DNA of 64,000 nucleotides from Opitutales bacterium. GTDB lineage: Bacteria > Verrucomicrobiota > Verrucomicrobiia > Opitutales > UBA2995. Positions 16,102-24,120 of the stretch are shown here, piece after piece (within the stretch, counting starts at the first letter, position 1; each line of letters opens with the position of its first letter). The notes under the pieces are model-generated. The model did not search any database and had not been told where the DNA came from. It saw nothing but the letters and a program-made list of their open reading frames with translations. A program made the position numbers and the translations under genes. The stretch is from the NCBI GenBank assembly GCA_022824405.1, contig JAJDZZ010000045.1:62001-126000 (forward strand), given 5' to 3'.

Positions 16102-18336
16102 ATGCTCCGAATCGCATTTCCGCTCCTTTTTCTGGCCTTGATTTCCAGCGCCCCCGGGGAACCCAGGCCCAACATTCTCTACCTTTACGTGGACGACATG
16201 GGTTGGGGGGCCATTGGGCCGAATGGCCAGGCCGAGCGCAAAGCCGCGGGATTGCCGCACCTCGTCACTCCCCATCTCGATCGATTGGCAGCCGAGGGCG
16301 TGAATTTCAGGCGTTCCTATGGCTGCACGGTTTGTTCGCCGGCTCGCTCCTCCCAACAATCCGGATTTCATCAAGGCCATACTTTTGCCGATCGGAACGA
16401 TCCGGATAATGCCAAAAAGGCCATGCGTTCGGATGAACTTCTCATGGGGGACGTGCTCTCGGCGGCCGGTTACGTCACGGGCTACTGGGGCAAGTGGGGA
16501 TTCGGCGGATCGAGGAGTCAAACCGATCCCGAAATCGTAAATGTCCAAACCCTGCCCACTTCCCACGGGTACCGTTACGTAGTGGCGGAATTGCACCATG
16601 TCCGGGCTCATACTTTTTTTCAGCCCACTCTCTGGAGCGCCCCCGCCGCACCCGGAGCCAAGGGCGGGATGGAACTCATTCCCAATTCAATGGCCCGGTG
16701 GAAGGGGAAAGAGGCCTATCCGGAAGAACCCGCCTGGCAAAACCACCCCCGTTATCCCGACACCGCCTATTGCGATGACGTTTATGCCTTCTCCGCCCTG
16801 GAATTCGTGCGTAGGCAAGCCCTGAACTACCGGGCCACGGCCCAACCGTTTTTCGGATTGCTTGCCGTCCAGGTTCCCCATGCCCCCTTTGACGAAATTG
16901 CCCAACTGCCCGGATGGGACCGGGACTACCGCGCATTGCCCTTCTGGGATTCCCTTTCCCATCAGGCCAGGCATTGGGCCGCCATGATCACGCGCATCGA
17001 CGGGCATTTGGGTAATATTCTGGCTGCTTTGGAGGATCCCAACGGCGATGGCGACCCGGCCGATTCAGTGGCCGACGATACCCTCGTCATTTTTCAGTCC
17101 GACAATGGCGGTCCCCAGCACCCGGCCCGTGAGGCATTCGCCGCCAACGGGGGTCTGAAAGGCGAGAAGGGAAAGATTCAGGAGGGAGGCATTCGCATAC
17201 CCACCCTCATGCGCCTTCCGGCCAATTTCGCTGCCGACAGCGTCTTGAAACCCGGGACCGGCACCGATATGACGATCGATGTCACCGATCTGCTTCCGAC
17301 CTTCGCCGAACTTGCCGGTGTTCCGGCTCCTTTGGGTATCGACGGTGTTTCCCTGGCCCCCGCCTTGCTCGGTTCGGGCCATCAGCGGCCGCGCCAGTTT
17401 CTCATTCACGAGGCCAGAAACGGGCAGTCCATCATTCGCGGCGAATGGAAATTGATTCGCGCAAATTCCGGGCTCGAATTGTACCATCTGGAAAAGGACC
17501 CCGGCGAATCGAATGACCTGGCATCGGCCAAGCCCGGCTTGGTTGAGGAACTGGAATCCCTCTTGTTGGGGGAGCGCGTAGCCGAACCGGTTGGTTTTGC
17601 CAATACCTACCACCATTGGGTGGGCCGGGATGGAGCCATGGCTTCCGATGCGTCGAATTGGTCCGATTACAAATACGCCAATGACGGAATCACCTACCTG
17701 AAAGACGCCGGCGCCCCCCAAGTTTCCTGGACGGCCCTGATGGAGAACGCCGGTTCTTCCCCGGCGCAGGCCAGGGCCGACTCCGATCTGGAATTCCTTG
17801 GGTTGGAGATCCGAGGCGACACCCATACCCAGACCCTGCATGTCACCCCGGGGGTAACCCTGACCGGGCGCAACGAAATCCGTCTCTCCGACAAATCTTT
17901 CCTCGTCCTCGACGGTGGCAAGGTATCTTCCCTGCGCTGGGTCGATATTGCGCCCGGGGGCGCCCTTATCGGTAGCGGGACCGTCCAAGGCGATGTTTAC
18001 AACGCCGGAGCGGTTGCGGCGTCCGGGAAGACCCGCCCGGGAAAACTCCAAGTGCAGGGCGATTATCGCCAGATGAACCCTTCTGCCCTGCGGGTGGAAT
18101 TGAGCGAAAAAGGAAATAGCCGCCTCGTGGTCGAGGGCGAAGCCGCCTTGGCCGGCACTCTGGAAGTCGACTTGGCCGACCGGTTTCGACCGGCCCCCGG
18201 AAGCCGGTTTACCATCCTCTCCGCTCAGGCCGTTTCCGGCGTTTTCAACCATGCCGGTAACAGGATCGCAGCCGGTGACGGAACCCGCTTCAGGATTGAA
18301 TATTCGGATGCGCAAGTGACCCTTAGGGCCGAATAA
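16102..18336 (+). CDS. Secreted family S1 sulfatase with C-terminal beta-strand domain
   Basis: 744 residues from the ATG at 16102, which opens a signal peptide (MLRIAFPLLFLALISSAPGE). Residues 22-500 are a formylglycine-dependent sulfatase: LYVDDMGWG metal site, Cys78 in CSPAR to be converted to formylglycine, GYWGKWGFGG, VPHAPFDE and QSDNGG. Residues 505-744 are unlike a catalytic domain: a WVGRDGAMASDASNWSDY segment, then short Val/Leu/Gly strands and a final SRFTILSAQAVSGVF pattern, as in autotransporter-associated beta-strand repeats. No translocator barrel follows. It probably desulfates an algal or host polysaccharide; the target is unknown. No formylglycine-generating enzyme is nearby. 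Confidence 0.93.
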   Translation: MLRIAFPLLFLALISSAPGEPRPNILYLYVDDMGWGAIGPNGQAERKAAGLPHLVTPHLDRLAAEGVNFRRSYGCTVCSPARSSQQSGFHQGHTFADRNDPDNAKKAMRSDELLMGDVLSAAGYVTGYWGKWGFGGSRSQTDPEIVNVQTLPTSHGYRYVVAELHHVRAHTFFQPTLWSAPAAPGAKGGMELIPNSMARWKGKEAYPEEPAWQNHPRYPDTAYCDDVYAFSALEFVRRQALNYRATAQPFFGLLAVQVPHAPFDEIAQLPGWDRDYRALPFWDSLSHQARHWAAMITRIDGHLGNILAALEDPNGDGDPADSVADDTLVIFQSDNGGPQHPAREAFAANGGLKGEKGKIQEGGIRIPTLMRLPANFAADSVLKPGTGTDMTIDVTDLLPTFAELAGVPAPLGIDGVSLAPALLGSGHQRPRQFLIHEARNGQSIIRGEWKLIRANSGLELYHLEKDPGESNDLASAKPGLVEELESLLLGERVAEPVGFANTYHHWVGRDGAMASDASNWSDYKYANDGITYLKDAGAPQVSWTALMENAGSSPAQARADSDLEFLGLEIRGDTHTQTLHVTPGVTLTGRNEIRLSDKSFLVLDGGKVSSLRWVDIAPGGALIGSGTVQGDVYNAGAVAASGKTRPGKLQVQGDYRQMNPSALRVELSEKGNSRLVVEGEAALAGTLEVDLADRFRPAPGSRFTILSAQAVSGVFNHAGNRIAAGDGTRFRIEYSDAQVTLRAE

Positions 18337-18525
18337 ACCACAGAGAACACAGAGATTTGGAAATAAGAAAGATTTGTTTTGCGTCTTTTGCGTCGAACCA
18401 CGGATTTCACGGATGACCACGGCTTGAATTTTCAACTGGAATTTAACGGAGGGCGGGTTTTCCAACCCGCCTGAATTCGAGCTGTAGGAGGGAGTTTATC
18501 CCCCAAAAAAGGCGCCAATGACGCC
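18337..18525. repeat. Dispersed repeats and hairpins between sulfatase and dppC
   Basis: ACCACAGAGAACACAGAG starts directly after the sulfatase stop codon. It is followed by GCGTCTTTTGCGTC and by ACCACGGATTTCACGGATGA at 18397. A strong hairpin, GGCGGGTT-TTCC-AACCCGCC (18452-18471), could act as a terminator for either convergent gene but has no T run. Near 18510 is AGGCG-CCAATGA-CGCCT. There is no gene in the 239-base gap. Confidence 0.65.
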
Positions 18526-18575
18526 TCTCCCTCTGTGGTGAATTATTTTAGGGACATAACGTTAGACGCTGGCCC

Positions 18576-19478
18576 TCATTTCGGGCTGTCCTTGGGATCG
18601 AGGGCGTCGCGCAGGCCGTCCCCGAGAAAATTCAGGGAAAAGAGGGTGGTGGAAAACAGAAGGGCCGGAAGTATGAGCAACCAGGGGTAAACCTCCATTT
18701 TTTCGGCCCCTTCCTTGATCAGGGATCCCCAACTGCTCATGGGGGGTTGGACCCCCAACCCGAGAAAGCTGAGGGCCGACTCGAGTAGCATGACCCCGGG
18801 AACGGTCAAAGTGGAGTAAATGATGACCGGGCCGAGAACATTGGGAAAAAGGTGCTTTAATATGATGTCTTTTTCTTTCGATCCCAGGGTTCTGGCCACC
18901 TCTACGAACTGTTGAACCTTCAGGTGCAGGACCTGGCCCCTGACGATTCGGGAAAGCGTGAGCCATTCCACGCAACCGATGGCCACAAACAGCAGGAAGA
19001 TGTTTCGGCCAAAGTAGACGGTCAGCAGGATGACGAAGATGATAAAGGGGAGCGAGTAGAGAATATCGACGATCCGCATCATGGCCGCGTCCGTCTTTCT
19101 CCCGCCGTAGCCGGCGATCGATCCGTAGGCCACCCCTATGACGATGGAGACACAGGTAGCGGCGAAGCCCACCCCGATCGATACCATTCCGCCATAGAGG
19201 CAACGGATCAATTGGTCGCGTCCGAGGTCGTCGGTGCCAAACCAGTGTGAAAGGGAAGGGGAGGTGGCTCCCAGCGCCAAGTCCTGTTCCTGATAACTCA
19301 GACCCGTCAACCAGGCTATGACCGGGGATGAAAAGCAGAGGGCGGCCATGATGACAAAAAATACCAGACCTCCCAGGGCCAGCCTGTTTTGGATGAGCCG
19401 CCGCCATGCGTCTTCCCAGAGGGAAAAACTCTCTTCCTGGAGGACGGCTTCTTCGCGATTGGCAGAGGGGGCGCTCAC
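18576..19478 (-). CDS. dppC: Peptide ABC transporter permease (DppC/OppC type)
   Basis: 300 residues. A cytoplasmic N-terminal extension, a first membrane segment at about 32-54, a soluble loop with HWFGTDDLGRD, then five membrane segments. The EAA loop that docks with the ATPases is VARTLGSKEKDIILKHLFPN. The characteristic SFLGLGVQPPMSSWG is present. The start overlaps the dppB stop by 4 bases. Confidence 0.95.
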   Translation of the reverse strand: MSAPSANREEAVLQEESFSLWEDAWRRLIQNRLALGGLVFFVIMAALCFSSPVIAWLTGLSYQEQDLALGATSPSLSHWFGTDDLGRDQLIRCLYGGMVSIGVGFAATCVSIVIGVAYGSIAGYGGRKTDAAMMRIVDILYSLPFIIFVILLTVYFGRNIFLLFVAIGCVEWLTLSRIVRGQVLHLKVQQFVEVARTLGSKEKDIILKHLFPNVLGPVIIYSTLTVPGVMLLESALSFLGLGVQPPMSSWGSLIKEGAEKMEVYPWLLILPALLFSTTLFSLNFLGDGLRDALDPKDSPK

Positions 19479-20476
19479 TTTTCGAATTTCAGTTTGGGAT
19501 TCATCAGGACCAGGATGATATCCACGATGAGATTGAGCAGAATGATGAGGGTGGCGTAGAAGAGAACCGTTCCCAGGACCAGGGTGTAATCGCGATTATT
19601 GGCCGCGTTGATGAAGTGCCGACCGAGGCCCGGGATCTGGAATATCATTTCGATGATAAAGGAGCCGGAAAGCACGCCCGCCACCACGGGGCCGAAGTAT
19701 GAAATGACGGGAAGCAATCCCGCGCGCAGGGCGTGTTTGACGGTCACCGTGAAACTGCTCAGGCCCTTGGCCCGGGCCGTGCGAATGTAGTCCTGGTTCA
19801 GTACTTCGAGCATGCCTCCGCGGGTCAGTCGGGCCAGACCGGCGGCGTAGAAAATTCCCAGGGTAAGGGCCGGCAGAATTTTGTAGGGCAGGTCATCGGC
19901 CCAGGAAAACCCACCCGGCGCCTGCCATCCCGAAACGGGAAACCAGTCCAGCCACAGGCCGAATACCAGGGCGAATAACGGACCCAGGACAAAAGATGGC
20001 AGGCAGATACCCATCATGGCGGATGACATGGGAATGTAATCCAGGAGCGTATTTTTTTTCAGCGCCGCCAGGGTCCCCGCCGGAATCCCGATGAGAAGAG
20101 CCAGCAACAGGGCGTAAGCCCCCAGTTCGAAGGAAACGGGAAACGATTCGGCTATGAGTTCGTTGACGGTTCGCCCTTCGTAGCGGAAAGAAGGCCCCAG
20201 GTCGATGCCCAGGCCTTCCTTGAGATCGAAATCGGCCAAAGCGGGCAGGTTCAACTTTTTGGGACAGATGTTCTTCAGGTAGTTGAAATACTGCAGGTAG
20301 AGCGGATCGTTCAGGCCGTAGTGTTCGTTCAGCTTTTCCAGGACGTGTTCCGATACCTTGCGCTCGGCGCTGAAGGGCCCGCCCGGCACGCTCCTGACCA
20401 GGGCGAAGGTCAACGTGATGATAACCAACAATACCGGGACGAGCTGGAGGAGCCGAATGAGGATAAATCTAAACAT
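19475..20476 (-). CDS. dppB: Peptide ABC transporter permease (DppB/OppB type)
   Basis: 333 residues, six membrane segments, starting with the typical IRLLQLVPVLLVIITLTFAL. The EAA loop is RTARAKGLSSFTVTVKHALR. The conserved IEMIFQIPGLG segment is present. It pairs with DppC to form the channel. It follows the binding-protein gene by 49 bases in one operon. Confidence 0.95.
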   Translation of the reverse strand: MFRFILIRLLQLVPVLLVIITLTFALVRSVPGGPFSAERKVSEHVLEKLNEHYGLNDPLYLQYFNYLKNICPKKLNLPALADFDLKEGLGIDLGPSFRYEGRTVNELIAESFPVSFELGAYALLLALLIGIPAGTLAALKKNTLLDYIPMSSAMMGICLPSFVLGPLFALVFGLWLDWFPVSGWQAPGGFSWADDLPYKILPALTLGIFYAAGLARLTRGGMLEVLNQDYIRTARAKGLSSFTVTVKHALRAGLLPVISYFGPVVAGVLSGSFIIEMIFQIPGLGRHFINAANNRDYTLVLGTVLFYATLIILLNLIVDIILVLMNPKLKFEK

Positions 20477-20525
20477 CTGTGGCTGGAAACCCTACCGAGG
20501 AAGACACCGATGGCGGGCCTGTTTC

Positions 20526-22205
20526 TCAATACAATTTTGATGCTCGCGGCTGCGGTGGGACCTCCTCCAGGTAGATGTATTTCATATTGCGGTTGTCCAG
20601 CAGCTTGGGATTCCAGTTTTTCACGGCGGGATGAAGGAGGATGGTATTGGTATAGATATAGATCGGAATGATGGGGAGTTCTTCCATGAGGATGGATTCG
20701 GCCTCCTCCAGAAGGGCGAAGCGGGTCGAGGTCTGGCCGGTCCGGATGGAGCGGGCGATCAATGCATCGTAGCGCTCATTCGACCAGCCGGTATCGTTGT
20801 TTCCATTACCCGTGGTAAACATTTCCAGGAAGGTGTAGGGATCCACGAAGTCCCCGATCCACCCGGCCCTGGCGATATCGTATTCGAAATTGGATTGCGC
20901 ATCCAGATAGACCTTCCATTCCTGGTTGTGGAGCCTCAGGTCGATGCCGAGGGTTTGCCTCCACATCTGCTGGATGGTCTCGGCAATGGTTTTGTGCTCC
21001 TCCCGGGTGTTGTAGAGAATCTCCAAAACGGGAAAATCCCTCCCTTCCGGATAACCGGCCTCCGCCATGAGACGCCGGGCTTCGCTCGGATCGAAACGGA
21101 GATAGTCCTTGGGGGTATATCCGGGAATCCCGCGGGGCACGAAATAGTGGGCCGGGGTCTGACCTCCCTTCAGAACGTTGTCGATCAGGGAAGCCCTGTC
21201 GATGGACAGGGCCAGGGCCCGGCGCACCCGGACATCTCGCATCGGCCCTTCCCTCGTCAGGTTTACCCGGTAAAAGTAAGTGCCCAGATAGGGATCCGTT
21301 CGTATCAGATGGGGTGACTTTTCCCGGTAGATGGGGATTTCATGGAGGGGCACATTTCCGGTGAGGTGGAGTTGCCCCGCCTCGAACATGCGCCTTTCCG
21401 TGTCCACGCTTTCCACGGGAAAAAAGCGTATGCCGTTCAATTTGACATTCTCGGCATCCCAGTAATCCGGATTTTTTTCCACTTCCAGGATTTGGTTGGT
21501 TCTCCACGTTTTCAGGCGGAAAGGGCCATTGCCCACGAAGTTACCCACGGCAAACCATCGTCCGTCCCGATTTGTCATGCCTCCGTGCGCTTCGATGTTT
21601 CGGGGATTTACCGGGAACCAGGAGTAGTGTTTGAGCATGAGGGGGAAATGGGGCATGGGGCCGGTAAGGGTAATTTCCAGGGTTTTCTCGTCCAAAACCT
21701 TGAGGCCGACCTCTTCCCATGGCAGCGGTTGTTCCCCCGGTTTGGGTTGGACCCGCGACTCATAATAACGTTGGGCGTTCTTGATGACGAACAGCATGCT
21801 GACGTATTCCGCGCCCAATTCCGGGGTCAGCATTCTTCGATAGCTGTATTCGAAATCCCGCGCCGTTACGGCATCCCCATTGGTCCATTTGGCGTCGCGC
21901 AGGTGGAAGGTGTAAACGTCCCCCGCGGCATTGGTCTCAAACCGTTCAGCCATGCCGAATTCGATGGCCGTGTCGTCACTGGGATGATACGCGATCAGAC
22001 CTTCGATCAAACTGGAGATGATCTGGTTTTCCGGCACCCCGGTGGCCACGTGGGGATCGAGGGTTTCGGGTTCGGTATTATTTCCCCGCAAAAGTATGCC
22101 CTCCCTTTGAGCCCTTTCCACGTCCTTCAGCTTGGACCCGCATCCAACTGCCAACCCCAGGAGGATCAAAAAGATTATTCCAGCGAAAAAACCGCTCTTC
22201 TTCAT
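20526..22205 (-). CDS. oppA: Peptide ABC transporter substrate-binding lipoprotein (OppA/DppA type)
   Basis: 559 residues. A lipoprotein signal peptide ends in LGLAVGC with Cys22 as the anchor. The mature part is an SBP_bac_5 protein: TEPETLDPHVATG, WTNGDAVTARDFEYSYRRML, GNGPFRLKTW, VRRALALSIDRASLIDNV and MEELPIIPIYIYTNT. It captures peptides outside the inner membrane for DppBCDF. It is the first gene of the dppABC operon. Upstream is the nested inverted-repeat element at 22271-22400. Confidence 0.95.
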   Translation of the reverse strand: MKKSGFFAGIIFLILLGLAVGCGSKLKDVERAQREGILLRGNNTEPETLDPHVATGVPENQIISSLIEGLIAYHPSDDTAIEFGMAERFETNAAGDVYTFHLRDAKWTNGDAVTARDFEYSYRRMLTPELGAEYVSMLFVIKNAQRYYESRVQPKPGEQPLPWEEVGLKVLDEKTLEITLTGPMPHFPLMLKHYSWFPVNPRNIEAHGGMTNRDGRWFAVGNFVGNGPFRLKTWRTNQILEVEKNPDYWDAENVKLNGIRFFPVESVDTERRMFEAGQLHLTGNVPLHEIPIYREKSPHLIRTDPYLGTYFYRVNLTREGPMRDVRVRRALALSIDRASLIDNVLKGGQTPAHYFVPRGIPGYTPKDYLRFDPSEARRLMAEAGYPEGRDFPVLEILYNTREEHKTIAETIQQMWRQTLGIDLRLHNQEWKVYLDAQSNFEYDIARAGWIGDFVDPYTFLEMFTTGNGNNDTGWSNERYDALIARSIRTGQTSTRFALLEEAESILMEELPIIPIYIYTNTILLHPAVKNWNPKLLDNRNMKYIYLEEVPPQPRASKLY

Positions 22206-22270
22206 GGCTTAGAAGATGAAGGCAGGCCTGTTTCTTATCCAGAAAAATTCCCTTGGCCGGGCTCCGTTGG

Positions 22271-22400
22271 GGTCATGCCGTGAAAAAGTGATGCCTTTTG
22301 GAGAAAAAGGGTCAGGCCTGGAAAACTGTATTCCGTTGCACTTCACACACTTTTGCAAGGCAACCGACCCTGAAAGGCATCACATTCTCACGGCATGACC
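22271..22400. repeat. Nested inverted-repeat element C
   Basis: The outer arms begin GGTCATGCCGTGAAAAAGTG (left) and GGTCATGCCGTGAGAATGTG (right, reverse complement), both followed by ATGCCTTT. A second, inner pair AGGGTC/GACCCT lies inside. The whole 130-base stretch can fold into one long hairpin. It lies upstream of oppA and downstream of the TPR gene, both minus strand. The GGTCATGCC arm is shared with hairpin B (5776-5835). Confidence 0.65.
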
Positions 22401-22419
22401 TCGGCGTGGGTGAAGCCGG

Positions 22420-23163
22420 TCAGTTTTCCAATTCCGGGATCAAACCACCCGCGGTCGGTTCCTCGTTCAGGCGCTTTTCCACCAAGGCCTTCAACTCGGG
22501 CACGGTCCGCTGCAGGGATTGCGCTTTGGATTGCCAAAGCCCCGGATTGACCAAGCCATCGATTTGGTCGTGGTAGTTCAACATGGCGGGAAAGTCTGCC
22601 CTTTCCCACTCGATGACTGAGAGGTGGTAGAGGGCCTCGGCTTTGGCGGGATCCAGGTAATCGCCCTGATTTGCCACGGCTTGCAAGAGTTCCAGTCCGG
22701 GCTCGGTATTGCCGGCCTGCAGGGTAGCCAGGGCCAGGCCCAAGTGGGCCCGTTGCTTGAGGAGAATGAGGTCCAGAGCCTGCAAGGCTTTTTCGTAATA
22801 GCCTGCTGCTTTGGTAAACTCCTCATCGGAATAAGCCATGTCGGCCAGTTCCAGATAGGCTGCTCCGCCGATATTGTGCCGGGCATTCTTGTCGGCAAAG
22901 GCCTCCTTCTCCACTTCCGTTGCGGCGGAGGAATAGGCGGCGCTGCGGTCGCTCAACGATTTGGCGCCCCACCACTTCGACCCCTGAATTCCGGCAATGG
23001 CGGCTACGGCAAGCAACAACAACCAAACTACCTGGTTTTTATAGCGGTTCCAGAAAACGACCAACTGTTCCTCCAGATCGGATGCGGCCAGGGCCTCATC
23101 CAGGTTCTGGGATTCGGGTTGCTTTTTCCGCCGCCTTTTAGCTGATCTGGGAGTTGAGGCCAT
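22420..23163 (-). CDS. Membrane-anchored TPR protein, YfgM-like
   Basis: 247 residues from the ATG at 23163. A basic N-terminus (STPRSAKRRRKK), one membrane segment at about 46-64 (VVWLLLLAVAAIAG), then helical tetratricopeptide-like repeats. This topology matches YfgM, an ancillary subunit of the Sec translocon in proteobacteria, but the similarity is by layout and not firm. A longer in-frame start (23301) adds 46 residues of non-family sequence. purU, the preceding gene on this strand, ends 80 bases upstream of the start. Confidence 0.75.
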   Translation of the reverse strand: MASTPRSAKRRRKKQPESQNLDEALAASDLEEQLVVFWNRYKNQVVWLLLLAVAAIAGIQGSKWWGAKSLSDRSAAYSSAATEVEKEAFADKNARHNIGGAAYLELADMAYSDEEFTKAAGYYEKALQALDLILLKQRAHLGLALATLQAGNTEPGLELLQAVANQGDYLDPAKAEALYHLSVIEWERADFPAMLNYHDQIDGLVNPGLWQSKAQSLQRTVPELKALVEKRLNEEPTAGGLIPELEN

Positions 23164-23243
23164 CGAATTGAAAAACGGAAAGACATTTGGGGAAACCTCC
23201 GGCGAGTCAACCCCATAACCAAAGGACAGGGCGAGACTGCCCC

Positions 23244-24107
23244 TTAATCGAAAACGACGGTTTTGCGCCCGTAGACGAGGATACGGTGCTCGAGGTGCCA
23301 CCGCACCGCCTGCAACAGTACCCTTCGCTCGAGCATGCGGCCAAGCACGATGAGATCTTTTACGGTGCGACGGTGGGAAACCCGATGGACGTCCTGTTGA
23401 ATAATTGGGCCGTCATCCAGAATGGCAGTGGCGTAATGCGCGGTGGCGCCAATCAACTTCACGCCGCGCTGATACGCCTGTCGGTAGGGATTACCCCCGG
23501 CAAAAGCGGGTAGAAAGGAATGGTGAATATTAATGACCGGGCTGCCGAAATCATTGAGAAATCCCTCGCTCAGGATCTGCATGTAGCGGGCCATGACCAC
23601 CAGATCCACCTCGTATTCCCACAGGATTTCCAACTGTCGCTGCTCCGCTTCCTCCCGGGTTTCCGGGGTAACCGGAATGTGGTAGAAGGCCACACCGTGA
23701 AGTTCGGTGGCTTCCATCAAATCCGGATGATTGGATACCACACAGGCTATTTCACAGGGCAGTTCGCCCGAATTCTGACCCAGGAACAATTCGTGAAAGC
23801 AGTGATCGTAGCGGGAAACGAAAATCGCAACCCTTTGCTTGACCGAAGAAATCCGGCAAACCACCTTCATGTTGAGTTCCCCGGCAAACTTTATGAATTC
23901 CTCCCTCTCCTCCCGGCAATCGGCTATATCGGCGGCTGGGGCCCATTCGATGCGCTGGAAAAATATCTCATCGATCCGGTCGTAGTGTTGATCGGCGTCG
24001 ATAATTCTGCCGCCTCGTTCGAAAATCCAACCGGAGATCCGGGCGACGAGTCCCCTTTTGTCAGGCCCGTGCAGGAGGGCTATGATGGTGTCATTGGCTC
24101 GTTTCAC
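23244..24107 (-). CDS. purU: Formyltetrahydrofolate deformylase
   Basis: 287 residues from a GTG at 24107; the family is about 280-290. It hydrolyses 10-formyl-THF to THF and formate. Residues 1-85 form an ACT-like regulatory domain (LLHGPDKRGLVARISGWIF). The catalytic domain shows NIHHSFLPAF, GGNPYRQAYQRGVKLIGATAHY and LDDGPIIQQDV, with the catalytic Asn, His and Asp in place. The GTG lies 13 bases after the carB stop; the longer frame to 24272 runs inside carB and was rejected. Confidence 0.93.
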   Translation of the reverse strand: MKRANDTIIALLHGPDKRGLVARISGWIFERGGRIIDADQHYDRIDEIFFQRIEWAPAADIADCREEREEFIKFAGELNMKVVCRISSVKQRVAIFVSRYDHCFHELFLGQNSGELPCEIACVVSNHPDLMEATELHGVAFYHIPVTPETREEAEQRQLEILWEYEVDLVVMARYMQILSEGFLNDFGSPVINIHHSFLPAFAGGNPYRQAYQRGVKLIGATAHYATAILDDGPIIQQDVHRVSHRRTVKDLIVLGRMLERRVLLQAVRWHLEHRILVYGRKTVVFD

Positions 24108-24120
24108 CGATCGGTATGGT

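Noticed and set aside
17065-18465. 466-codon open frame antisense to the sulfatase
   Set aside because: Sulfatase domains are clear on the plus strand; the first residues of this frame come from the CACAGAG repeat.
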